NCBI RefSeq assembly: GCF_002953935.1
Contig: NZ_CP026514.1
Location: 3,410,001 to 3,474,000 of the forward strand
Source of the DNA: Arthrobacter sp. PGP41
Lineage (GTDB): Bacteria > Actinomycetota > Actinomycetes > Actinomycetales > Micrococcaceae
DNA length: 64,000 nucleotides
Direction of reading: 5' to 3'
The notes below the pieces were generated by a model. The model was not told the DNA's origin. It saw nothing but the letters and a program-made list of their open reading frames with translations, and did no database searches. Both the position numbers and the translations under genes were made by a program. This document shows positions 15,159 to 23,114 of the stretch, one piece after another (positions within the stretch are counted from its first letter, which is position 1; every line of letters starts with the position of its first letter).

Positions 15159-18100
15159 CTACTTGAGGGTGAGGACGAGTTTGGGTGCGGCCGTGCTGCC
15201 GGCCTCCCTGGAGTTCAGGTCCAGGCCGTCGCTGCTGCTGGTGTCCATACCCAGGGAAAGCAGCTGGCCGAGCTCACCGTTCACTGCGGCGGCGTTCAGC
15301 GAAACGCTGTAGTTGGTGTTGGTCGTTGTCGGCCCGACGAGCGTGCCGATGGTGGTGCCGAGCGGCGGTTTGTTGCTGTATGTGATCCCGGTCTCACTCC
15401 AGTCGTCATTGCCGACCAGCTTGACGTTCTGCGTACCTTTTGACCCGCTCCGGGCACTGCGCAGTTGCAGTGTCGCACTCTCCAGCGTCCTGCCCGCATA
15501 CGCCGACAGGTCAAACTTCAGGTACGTGACCTCCACCGGGCTGCTGTCCACACCCAACGTGGTACTTGTGCCAAAGTTCGTCGTCGCTGTTCGGCTGGAC
15601 ACGTAGCTGTCAGCGATGGCCGTCAGCGTGACCGTCTCCGACGCGCCCCCGCCGGAGACGACGCTCCAGGAATGCGTCGCTGCTGTCCCGTCGGTGTTGC
15701 CGGCTGCATCGGTGGCCCAGACATCGAAAGTATGGGATCCGATCGACAACCCGGCATAGGTCTGCGGCGAGGTGCACGCCACGCGCGGTCCACCATCCAG
15801 GCTGCACTGGAACGTCGAATTCGCCTCACTCGAAGTAAAGGCAAAGGAGGCACTGGTCGACGTCGAAGACGCAGGCGGCCCCGACGTAATCGTCGTCTCC
15901 GGAGCCGTCGTATCACCACCACCCCCACCGCCGCCGCCGAGGGTGAGGACGAGTTTGGGTGCGGCCGTGCTGCCGGCGTCCCTGGAGTTCAGGTCCAGGC
16001 CGTCATTGCTGCTGGTGTCCATACCCAGGGAAAGCAGCTGGCCCAGCTCACCGTTCACTGCGGCGGCGTTCAGCGAAACGCTGTAGTTGGTGTTGGTCGT
16101 TGTCGGCCCGACGAGCGTGCCGACGCTGGCCCCGAGCGGCGGTTTGTTGCTGTACGTGATCCCGGTCTCACTCCAGTCGTCATTGCCGACCAGCTTGACG
16201 TTCTGCGAACCCGTTGACCCGTTCCCGGCACTGCGCAGCTGCAGCGTCGCACTCTCCAGCGTCCTGCCCGCATACGCCGACAGGTCAAACTTCAGGTACG
16301 TGACCTCCGCCGGGCTGTTGTCCACACCCAATATCGTGCTCGTGCCAAAGTTCGTATCCAGCAACCCCGTCCCGTTGGTGACGTAACTGTCAGCGGCCGC
16401 CGTCAGCGTGACCGTCTCCGACGCGCCCCCGCCGGAGACGACGCTCCAGGAATGCGTCGCTGCTGTCCCGTCGGTGTTGCCGGCTGCATCGGTGGCCCAG
16501 ACATCGAAAGTATGGGATCCGATCGACAACCCGGCATAGGTCTGCGGCGAGGTGCACGCCACGCGCGGTCCACCATCCAGGCTGCACTGGAACGTCGAAT
16601 TCGCCTCACTCGAAGTAAAGGCAAAGGAGGCACTGGTCGACGTCGAAGACGCAGGCGGCCCCGACGTAATCGTCGTCTCCGGAGCCGTCGTATCACCACC
16701 ACCCCCACCGCCGCCGCCGAGGGTGAGGACGAGTTTGGGTGCGGCCGTGCTGCCGGCGTCCCTGGAGTTCAGGTCCAGGCCGTCATTGCTGCTGGTGTCC
16801 ATACCCAGGGAAAGCAGCTGGCCCAGCTCACCGTTCACTGCGGCGGCGTTCAGCGACACGCTGTAGTTGGTGTTGGTCGCCGTCGGTCCGACGAGCGTGC
16901 CGATGGTGGTGCCGAGCGGCGGTTTGTTGTTGTACGTGATCCCGGTCTCACTCCAGCTGTCATTGCCGACCAGCTTGACGTTCTGCGAACCCGTTGACCC
17001 GTTCCCGGCACTGCGCAGCTGCAGCGTCGCACTCTCCAGCGTCCTGCCCGCATACGCCGACAGGTCAAACTTCAGGTACGTGACCTCCGCCGGGCTGTTG
17101 TCCACACCCAATATCGCGCTCGTGCCAAAGTTCGTATCCAGCAACCCCGTCCCGTTGGTGACGTAACTGTCAGCGATGGCCGTCAGCGTGACCGTCTCCG
17201 ACGCGCCCCCGCCGGAGACGACGCTCCAGGAATGCGTCGCTGCTGTCCCGTCGGTGTTGCCGGCTGCATCGGTGGCCCAGACATCGAAAGTATGGGATCC
17301 GATCGACAACCCGGCATAGGTCTGCGGCGAGGTGCACGCCACGCGCGGTCCACCATCCAGGCTGCACTGGAACGTCGAATTCGCCTCACTCGAAGTGAAG
17401 GCAAAGGAGGCACTGGTCGACGTCGAAGACGCAGGCGGCCCCGACGTAATCGTCGTCTCCGGAGCCGTCGTGTCGCCGGGCGGGGCGGTACCCGGCTCCC
17501 TCGATCCGCTGTCTGTCTGCATCCCGCCATGGACAGGGCGGAACTCCCACGAGTAGGAGCCATCAGCTTTAAGGCTCATCCTCAGATGGCCCCACGTGTC
17601 GCTGAATTTCTTCTGCACATAGGCCGGGTCGCTGAGGAAGGGCCGCAAATCGATACCGCCGGTGGACACCTGGAACTGCTGCATCCCGTCCGTGACGCAC
17701 TGGTCCGCGTTGTCCACCGGGCAGGTCCGCTCATAGTTGTGCTGTGAACCTGACAGGAGCAGCTTGACCCGGTTCGCCCAGAACATGTCGATCCAGGGCT
17801 TGGCCTGAGTGAAGCGGGTATGGATCGAGGTGTCCGATGTGAAGTACGGGTCGTGGTATACAACAGCCAGATGCTTCCCGGCCGCTTTCGCCGCCTTCAT
17901 ATCAGCGTCCATCTCCGCGGTCATGGCCTGTGCCCTCGTGGGGTTGTACAGCCACGTGGCCGTAGGAGCTGCCACAATGTGCCAGTTGCCCTTGTCAAAC
18001 GAGTACCATTCAAGGGCGTCCTGGAACCGGCCAAGAGTGGTGTTCGCTGCGCTTTTCGTCGTGGACACACATTCACCATTCATGAACCTGTCCACGTCAT

Positions 18101-19160
18101 CATTCACACCGGGATCCACGTCATGCCCCGGCCCGGCCGTCCAGAACGTCTTCGCTTTCACCCCACCCCATAGGGTGTCCCAAGCAACGAGGGCCGAACA
18201 GGTGCCCTGGTTGTACTGGAAGTCACCGATACCGATGAAGTTGTCCAGTGACCCGTCGTTCAGGCTCGCGGTGATGCTGGCAGCGTTCTGGCCCGATGCG
18301 GACGAGGTGGACGTGTTCCCTTCCGGGTTCATGTCACCTACAGCGGCGAACTCCCACGAGTCACCGGAGGGTGGAGGCGGGGAAACGACCGTGCCGGCCG
18401 CGGCGTATACCCGGACCCAGTCCACCCGCATTTCCCCAGCGCCGTCAGGGGTGGAGTCGGGGAACCAGTCCAGCTGGAGGGTCTGATGCATGGAACCCGG
18501 AGGCTGGTGCGACGCGGTGTTGTCCTGGAACCACTGGACTCCATCCACGTACCCAGTGATACCGGCCGGTGACCAGTCAACGGCGTAGTTGTGGAACTGG
18601 CTCACGTCGAGTGCCTTCGATGCGAACGTCTGCAAGTTGGAGCAGGAGTAGTGATGGAAGAACTGGATGACGTTCCAGTCACCCGTGGTTTCGGCGTAGT
18701 CAATTTCGCCGTCGCAGGGCCAGTTCTCCGAATCGGGCCACAGGATGGAGACCATGTGGTATTCGTTGTCGCCCGAGCCCGCGGCACGGACCTCCCAGCG
18801 GCCGTACTTCTGGTTGGCGAACTTGGCGCCCATGCCCGCGGTTGTGCCGTTGGGCGTCCCGTTCATGACCATCTTGGTGCCGTCCACGGTGACCTGGGCG
18901 GGTGAACGAAGGCCGTTGCCTGCATGCCCGGCGCTGTTGTAGACGTTCCATTTCAGCGGGTCGGGTGCACCCACATAGTTGAACTCGTCCCCGGCAACGA
19001 CGGACCCCCAGTTATGGGCTTCTGCCGCGGTAGTCCCGTCAGTTGAGAGTGCGGCAACCGCCCTAGGGTCACCACTGGCCCCGGAACCCAACAAAACAAA
19101 GGCGCCAACCGTTACCGCCGCGAGAAGTGACGCCACAAACGTTCGGGATTCAGTGATCAC
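15159..19160 (-). CDS. Secreted multidomain GH16 / metallophosphoesterase / triple Ig-CBM96-like protein
   Basis: The product is 1333 aa with a signal peptide (about 1-30). Residues 50-255 are a GH16 beta-glucanase-type domain with the catalytic E-x-D-x-x-E intact (E152, D154, E157 in GEIDYAET). Residues 267-555 resemble a secreted metallophosphoesterase: VGDMN, IGDFQYNQG, GHD, VVYHDPY and GSQHNYER hold the metal ligands. Three near-identical ~260-aa units follow. Each has an Ig-like module (DTTAPETTITSGPP...) and a DNRLRE/CBM96-like module (ADSYV...), joined by poly-Gly. A C-terminal DNRLRE module closes the protein. It probably binds and cuts an extracellular polysaccharide and releases phosphate, though the substrate is unproven. 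The gene stands alone between direct repeats. Confidence 0.85.
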   Translation of the reverse strand: MITESRTFVASLLAAVTVGAFVLLGSGASGDPRAVAALSTDGTTAAEAHNWGSVVAGDEFNYVGAPDPLKWNVYNSAGHAGNGLRSPAQVTVDGTKMVMNGTPNGTTAGMGAKFANQKYGRWEVRAAGSGDNEYHMVSILWPDSENWPCDGEIDYAETTGDWNVIQFFHHYSCSNLQTFASKALDVSQFHNYAVDWSPAGITGYVDGVQWFQDNTASHQPPGSMHQTLQLDWFPDSTPDGAGEMRVDWVRVYAAAGTVVSPPPPSGDSWEFAAVGDMNPEGNTSTSSASGQNAASITASLNDGSLDNFIGIGDFQYNQGTCSALVAWDTLWGGVKAKTFWTAGPGHDVDPGVNDDVDRFMNGECVSTTKSAANTTLGRFQDALEWYSFDKGNWHIVAAPTATWLYNPTRAQAMTAEMDADMKAAKAAGKHLAVVYHDPYFTSDTSIHTRFTQAKPWIDMFWANRVKLLLSGSQHNYERTCPVDNADQCVTDGMQQFQVSTGGIDLRPFLSDPAYVQKKFSDTWGHLRMSLKADGSYSWEFRPVHGGMQTDSGSREPGTAPPGDTTAPETTITSGPPASSTSTSASFAFTSSEANSTFQCSLDGGPRVACTSPQTYAGLSIGSHTFDVWATDAAGNTDGTAATHSWSVVSGGGASETVTLTAIADSYVTNGTGLLDTNFGTSAILGVDNSPAEVTYLKFDLSAYAGRTLESATLQLRSAGNGSTGSQNVKLVGNDSWSETGITYNNKPPLGTTIGTLVGPTATNTNYSVSLNAAAVNGELGQLLSLGMDTSSNDGLDLNSRDAGSTAAPKLVLTLGGGGGGGGDTTAPETTITSGPPASSTSTSASFAFTSSEANSTFQCSLDGGPRVACTSPQTYAGLSIGSHTFDVWATDAAGNTDGTAATHSWSVVSGGGASETVTLTAAADSYVTNGTGLLDTNFGTSTILGVDNSPAEVTYLKFDLSAYAGRTLESATLQLRSAGNGSTGSQNVKLVGNDDWSETGITYSNKPPLGASVGTLVGPTTTNTNYSVSLNAAAVNGELGQLLSLGMDTSSNDGLDLNSRDAGSTAAPKLVLTLGGGGGGGGDTTAPETTITSGPPASSTSTSASFAFTSSEANSTFQCSLDGGPRVACTSPQTYAGLSIGSHTFDVWATDAAGNTDGTAATHSWSVVSGGGASETVTLTAIADSYVSSRTATTNFGTSTTLGVDSSPVEVTYLKFDLSAYAGRTLESATLQLRSARSGSKGTQNVKLVGNDDWSETGITYSNKPPLGTTIGTLVGPTTTNTNYSVSLNAAAVNGELGQLLSLGMDTSSSDGLDLNSREAGSTAAPKLVLTLK
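15167..17480. repeat. Three tandem ~780-bp repeats inside the GH16 gene
   Basis: Units at 15167-15940 (774 bp), 15941-16720 (780 bp) and 16721-17480 encode the Ig-like plus CBM96-like modules. The second and third differ at only a handful of bases; the first (C-terminal) has diverged more in one 60-bp stretch and lost 6 bp. Such similarity allows unit gain or loss by recombination, and short-read assemblies may miscount it. Confidence 0.95.
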
Positions 19161-19902
19161 CGGGCACTCCCTGAGCGGCCCCTGATTCGACTCGAGTGGT
19201 CCCTGGTTCCCGAGGCGATGGCGGCTTCATTCTTCTCCCTAGTGTTTCGTCAGGCGTCGCGGCAAGCGTCTGACTTTAGGTGGATCGTGCGCCGTGCCCT
19301 TCGAACACGGCGCGAAGCCTTCTATCGGGCCGTAAACGGAAACGTTGGTTCGCCGGAATTCCAGAGCTCGGAGGAACCGACGAGGAAGTTTGCGGGGTCA
19401 GCAGGCTGCGCCTCGGTCGCCTTCGGGCCGTTCATTCCGCCCGGGGCATGTGCGTTAATCCGGGGCGCGTGGAAGTGAGACTGCCGGCCCATGCGCAGCA
19501 TGATGATGGCGGGGTTCATTGGGGCGTCTTCCGGATTCCACGCGCGCACCCGGACCCTCGGAGTATGACAATTCGGGAGACTGCGCACAGACATGGCGTC
19601 CTACGTTCTGCCAGTCGCGGGCGTCCCCAGCACCGAACCGTGAGATGTACCGATTGTTATCAAGCCAATGAGACTTGGCCAGTGTATGTCCGGAACAAGA
19701 AACCATCCAGCGTGCCGAGAGGCTTCCAGGTACTTGTTTTTTCCGCTGGCACTACCCGTCTCTTAGCCCGGACTACTCGCTACCCGGCTGTCTCCCATCC
19801 TTGGCCCTCCCTTCCGCAGCCAAGGCGAGCGCGCGAGCGGTCAAGGTTCGGGCAGGCCGCAACTGACAGTTTCACCCGCCCAGGCGGCTTCAAAAGCGGG
19901 TA
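19161..19902. other. 742-bp intergenic region, no supported gene
   Basis: Upstream of the GH16 gene. Short open frames exist on both strands, but none has an RBS, a recognisable domain or the expected codon pattern. AT content is higher than in neighbouring genes, consistent with degraded or foreign DNA. It probably contains the GH16 promoter, which I cannot locate. Confidence 0.5.
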
Positions 19903-19989
19903 TCAAGCGGCGTGCATTCTCAGGGACCGCAACAGGTAGCTGGTTTCGACCAGCGCCTCGTACTCATCGTCAGACATCAGCGCTGCCGG
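19903..19989 (-). pseudogene. Remnant of a YefM/Phd-type antitoxin gene
   Basis: The minus frame ending at the TGA at 19903-19905 reads PAALMSDDEYEALVETSYLL followed by RSLRMHAA. This is very close to the conserved middle of YefM/Phd antitoxins (MSxDEYEsLxETxYLLRSP). The N-terminal DNA-binding part and the usual C-terminus are missing, and no RelE/YoeB toxin follows. It abuts the right direct repeat. Confidence 0.6.
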
Positions 19990-19994
19990 ATGAA

Positions 19995-20180
19995 TTGGCC
20001 GGGCTCCTGTTCACGACTCTCGTCGTCGTGGCATCTGCGGCTTCGGCCGCTCCCATCGCCTGTCCCGGCGGGCAGACCGTCACCAAGGTCGATGGGGGCT
20101 GGCAGTGCATCAATAACGGCGGGAACGGCAGCAATAGGGAGAACCCGAAGAACCCCAACGCGGGTAAGGACAAGTTCTAG
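19995..20180 (+). CDS. Small secreted protein, right-hand copy
   Basis: Up to 61 aa if the TTG at 19995 is used; no better start or RBS is visible, so this copy may also be truncated. A hydrophobic core (LLFTTLVVVASAASA) ends in a plausible signal-peptidase site before APIACPGG. The mature part is about 40 residues with two Cys (ACPGG and WQCINN), many Asn and Lys, and no known domain. It resembles the left copy at 14806-15015 and is followed by the same terminator. Function unknown. Confidence 0.4.
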   Translation: MAGLLFTTLVVVASAASAAPIACPGGQTVTKVDGGWQCINNGGNGSNRENPKNPNAGKDKF

Positions 20181-20236
20181 GGTTGCGCTCAATCGGGCCG
20201 CCTCCAGCGTGGAGGCGGCCCCCTTCATGCACCCGG
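19999..20236. repeat. 238-bp direct repeat, right copy
   Basis: Partner of 14834-15071. It runs into the intergenic space just before the oxidoreductase stop codon at 20265, so this copy is probably the ancestral context. Confidence 0.9.
20195..20221. terminator. Hairpin terminator between convergent genes
   Basis: The same stem as at 15030-15056 (11-bp arms, AGCGT loop). Here it separates the small plus-strand gene from the minus-strand oxidoreductase and could stop transcription from both sides. Confidence 0.75.
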
Positions 20237-20264
20237 GCGGCAGCCGGCCGGAAGGGCCGTCCCG

Positions 20265-23114
20265 TCACCGCGTCACCTCTTCCAGCAGCTCCAGCACGTG
20301 CCGGTAATCGGCACCTGTGGCCCGGGTCATGCCCAGTTCGCAGGTCCGGTTGCACGACGCATGGGCCGCGGCGCCCAGCTGCGCAACTTCCTCCCCCTGC
20401 TTCCGGGTGGCGGACGCCGTAAGTTCGGGGTGGAGCATGCCCCGGTCCCCCGCGAACGCACAGCAGCCCCAGTTCACCGGAACATCCACCTTGTCCGCCA
20501 CTGCAGCCGCCACCGCATCCAGGGAACCGTTGATCCCCATGCGCGTGGAGGAGCAGGTGGGGTGCAGGGCCAGCGACTCGAGCTTCGAATGCTCCGGCAG
20601 CTTGGGCAGGATGTGCTCGGCGGCGAAGTCCACGGCGTCCACGATCCGCAGCGGCCGCTGGCCCGCCAGCGGGACGTCCGATTCCACGGCCTGGCGCAAG
20701 CCCTCGGTGCAGGACGACGCATCGCAGATGATGGCAAGCTCGCCGTCCCGGGTGGCCTCCCGCAGCGCGGCCACCGTCTTCTCCTGCATGGTCGCCTGGC
20801 CGGCCACCATGCCCTTGGAGGACCAGGGAGTGCCGCAGCAGAGCCCGTCGATGCCCGCCGGCACCATCAGCGTAATGCCCGCACGTCCGCACAGCTGCTC
20901 GAAGCTGTACTGGACGCCGCGGCCTGGAGACGCACCGGCAGGACCGGCCTGGCCGGAACCAGCCTGTCCCGCCGGCCCGAACATCGTCCCCACGCACGCA
21001 GGGAAGTAGACGGCGTCCGGCGGCCCGTCCGGCGTCGGACGTTTCCGCACGGAACCTCCGCCCGGCAGCTCCGGCGAGTACAGCGGCACCGTGTCCGTCC
21101 CCAGGACCGCCCGGGCAGCCTTGTTGGGTGCGCCCACGGCCGCGGCCGGGAGCTTGTCCACCACGGTGAGGGCCAGCGACGCTCCGCGGGTGACGCCTTC
21201 CCAGTGCTTCGCGGCGGCGTTCCAGGCGCCGTTGGCCACGGGCCCGGCATCGGAGCGCCGGATCCGCTTGACCAGCTGGCCGGTGTTGATGTCCACGGGA
21301 CAGGCCGTCTGGCACATGCCGTCCACGGCGCAGGTCTGCACGGACTCGTAGTCGTAGTCCTTTTCCAGCTGCTTCACCAGCGCCGTGTCTCCGGCCAGGC
21401 GCGCGGATTCGATGGCGCGCAGGGTGACGATCCGCTGCCGCGGCGTCAGCGTCAGGTCCTTGCTGGGGCACACCGGCTCGCAGTAGCCGCAGGAGACGCA
21501 GCGGTCCACCTCCTCGGCCACCGGCGGCGCCGTCTTGATGTGGCGCAGGTGCGCCTGCGGATCGTCGTCCATGAGGACGCCGGGGTTCAGCATCCCGGCG
21601 GGATCGAACAGCTGCTTGATCCTGCGCATCACGCCGTACAGCTCGTCCCCGTACTGCCGCCGCACGTAGGGCGCCATCACCCGGCCGGTGCCGTGCTCGG
21701 CCTTGAGCGAGCCGCCCTCGGCCAGGACCAGGTCCACCATGTCCTCCGTGAACGAGCTGTACCTGTCCAGTTCCTCGGCCGTGGTGAACCCGTCCGTGAG
21801 CATGAAGTGGACGTTGCCGTCCTTGGCGTGGCCGAAGATCACGCTGTTGCTGTAGCTGTACTTGTCGAACAGCCCGATCAGTTCCCGGCACGTCCGGCCC
21901 AGCGCCGGCACGGGCACCACAATGTCCTCCAGCAGGGCCGTGGTTCCCTGCGGGCGGGCGCCGGCCACCGAGGCGTACAAGCCCTTGCGGAGGTGCCATA
22001 GCCCGGCCCGCGCCGAGGCATCCCCGGTGAACCGGGCCTCGGCCGAGAGGTTCAGCCCCGGCAGGATGCCCTCGCCGCCCTGCCGCAGGGCGTCCAGCTG
22101 GTCCGGCCCTTCGGCCGAATATTCAACCAGCAGCGCGGCATGGTCCCGCACCACAAGATCGCGCACGACGGCGGGAGTCCCCTTCAGCGCCTGGCCCACC
22201 TTCAGGGACAGGGCGTCCATGAGTTCCACCGTGGCCGCGCCGGTCCCCACCAGCTCCGGCAGCGCAGCGTTCGCTGCCTGCAGGTCCGGGAAGACCAGCA
22301 GCCCCGTGGCGGCATGCTGCAGCCGCGGGATGGTGCGGAACACCGCCTCCGCCACGAAGCCCAGCGTGCCTTCGCTGCCCACGATCAGGTGGGCCATGAT
22401 GTCCACCGGGGTGCTGTGGTCCAGCAGCGAGTTCAGGCCGTAGCCCATGGTGTTCTTCATGGAAAACTGCTGCCGGATCCGGCGGACGGACTCGCTGTTG
22501 CCGCGCACCCGGGCGGCAAGCTGCGCCAGGCCTTCGTACAGTTCCGGTTCCAGCGTCCGCAGCTTGCGGTCCGCATCCGGCGCCCCTGTGTCGATGACCG
22601 TGCCCGAGGGCAGCACCACCGTGAGGGATTCCAGCGTCCGGTAGGCGTTGTCCACCGTGCCGCAGTTCATTCCGGACGAGTTGTTGGCCACCACGCCGCC
22701 GATGGTGCAGGCCGCCTCGCTGGCCGGATCCGGGCCGAACTTGCGGCCGTACGGTGCCAGCCTCGCATTCAGTGCCCGCACGGTGACACCGGGCTGCACC
22801 CGGACCCGTGCGCCGCCGTCGAGCACTTCAACGTCCCTGAAGTTGCGCCGCACGTCCACCAGCACGCCGTCGGTGACCGCCTGGCCACTGAGGCTGGTGC
22901 CGCCCGAGCGGAAGGTCAGCGGGACGCCCTGTTCGGCGCTCGCCCGCAGGAGCCCGCCCACGTCCGCCGCGTTTTTGGCCGTCACCACGGCCTGCGGGAT
23001 GAGCAGGAAGTGCGAGGCGTCGTGGGCATTGGCGTGGAGGTCGATGGCCCGGGTCTTGACCTGGGCGGGATCGCTGACGGCCGCGCGGAGGCCGGCGAGG
23101 TCCAGGGACGGCAT
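20265..23114 (-). CDS. Fused FAD-linked oxidase / 4Fe-4S oxidoreductase (D-lactate or 2-hydroxy-acid dehydrogenase)
   Basis: The product is 949 aa from the ATG at 23114. Residues 1-530 are a GlcD/Dld-type FAD-binding oxidase (PLTFRSGGTSLSGQ, NNSSGMNCGT, IVGSEGTLGFV, AKDGNVHFM, LKAEHGTGR). Then come two 4Fe-4S clusters, CVSCGYCEPVCP and CAVDGMCQTACP, and two CCG-like domains (CCGTPWSSKG, GCCAFAGDRG). It should oxidise D-lactate or glycolate-like acids and pass electrons through Fe-S to the membrane chain. GlcD and GlcF are separate proteins elsewhere; here they are fused. The start overlaps the stop of the LctP gene (ATGA), so uptake and oxidation are coupled. Confidence 0.9.
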   Translation of the reverse strand: MPSLDLAGLRAAVSDPAQVKTRAIDLHANAHDASHFLLIPQAVVTAKNAADVGGLLRASAEQGVPLTFRSGGTSLSGQAVTDGVLVDVRRNFRDVEVLDGGARVRVQPGVTVRALNARLAPYGRKFGPDPASEAACTIGGVVANNSSGMNCGTVDNAYRTLESLTVVLPSGTVIDTGAPDADRKLRTLEPELYEGLAQLAARVRGNSESVRRIRQQFSMKNTMGYGLNSLLDHSTPVDIMAHLIVGSEGTLGFVAEAVFRTIPRLQHAATGLLVFPDLQAANAALPELVGTGAATVELMDALSLKVGQALKGTPAVVRDLVVRDHAALLVEYSAEGPDQLDALRQGGEGILPGLNLSAEARFTGDASARAGLWHLRKGLYASVAGARPQGTTALLEDIVVPVPALGRTCRELIGLFDKYSYSNSVIFGHAKDGNVHFMLTDGFTTAEELDRYSSFTEDMVDLVLAEGGSLKAEHGTGRVMAPYVRRQYGDELYGVMRRIKQLFDPAGMLNPGVLMDDDPQAHLRHIKTAPPVAEEVDRCVSCGYCEPVCPSKDLTLTPRQRIVTLRAIESARLAGDTALVKQLEKDYDYESVQTCAVDGMCQTACPVDINTGQLVKRIRRSDAGPVANGAWNAAAKHWEGVTRGASLALTVVDKLPAAAVGAPNKAARAVLGTDTVPLYSPELPGGGSVRKRPTPDGPPDAVYFPACVGTMFGPAGQAGSGQAGPAGASPGRGVQYSFEQLCGRAGITLMVPAGIDGLCCGTPWSSKGMVAGQATMQEKTVAALREATRDGELAIICDASSCTEGLRQAVESDVPLAGQRPLRIVDAVDFAAEHILPKLPEHSKLESLALHPTCSSTRMGINGSLDAVAAAVADKVDVPVNWGCCAFAGDRGMLHPELTASATRKQGEEVAQLGAAAHASCNRTCELGMTRATGADYRHVLELLEEVTR

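Noticed and set aside
19218..19478. 86-aa open frame upstream of the GH16 gene
   Set aside because: No RBS, no domain and atypical composition; left as intergenic.
20298..22001. 567-aa open frame on the plus strand
   Set aside because: Shadow of the FAD/Fe-S oxidoreductase gene, whose motifs are clear on the other strand.
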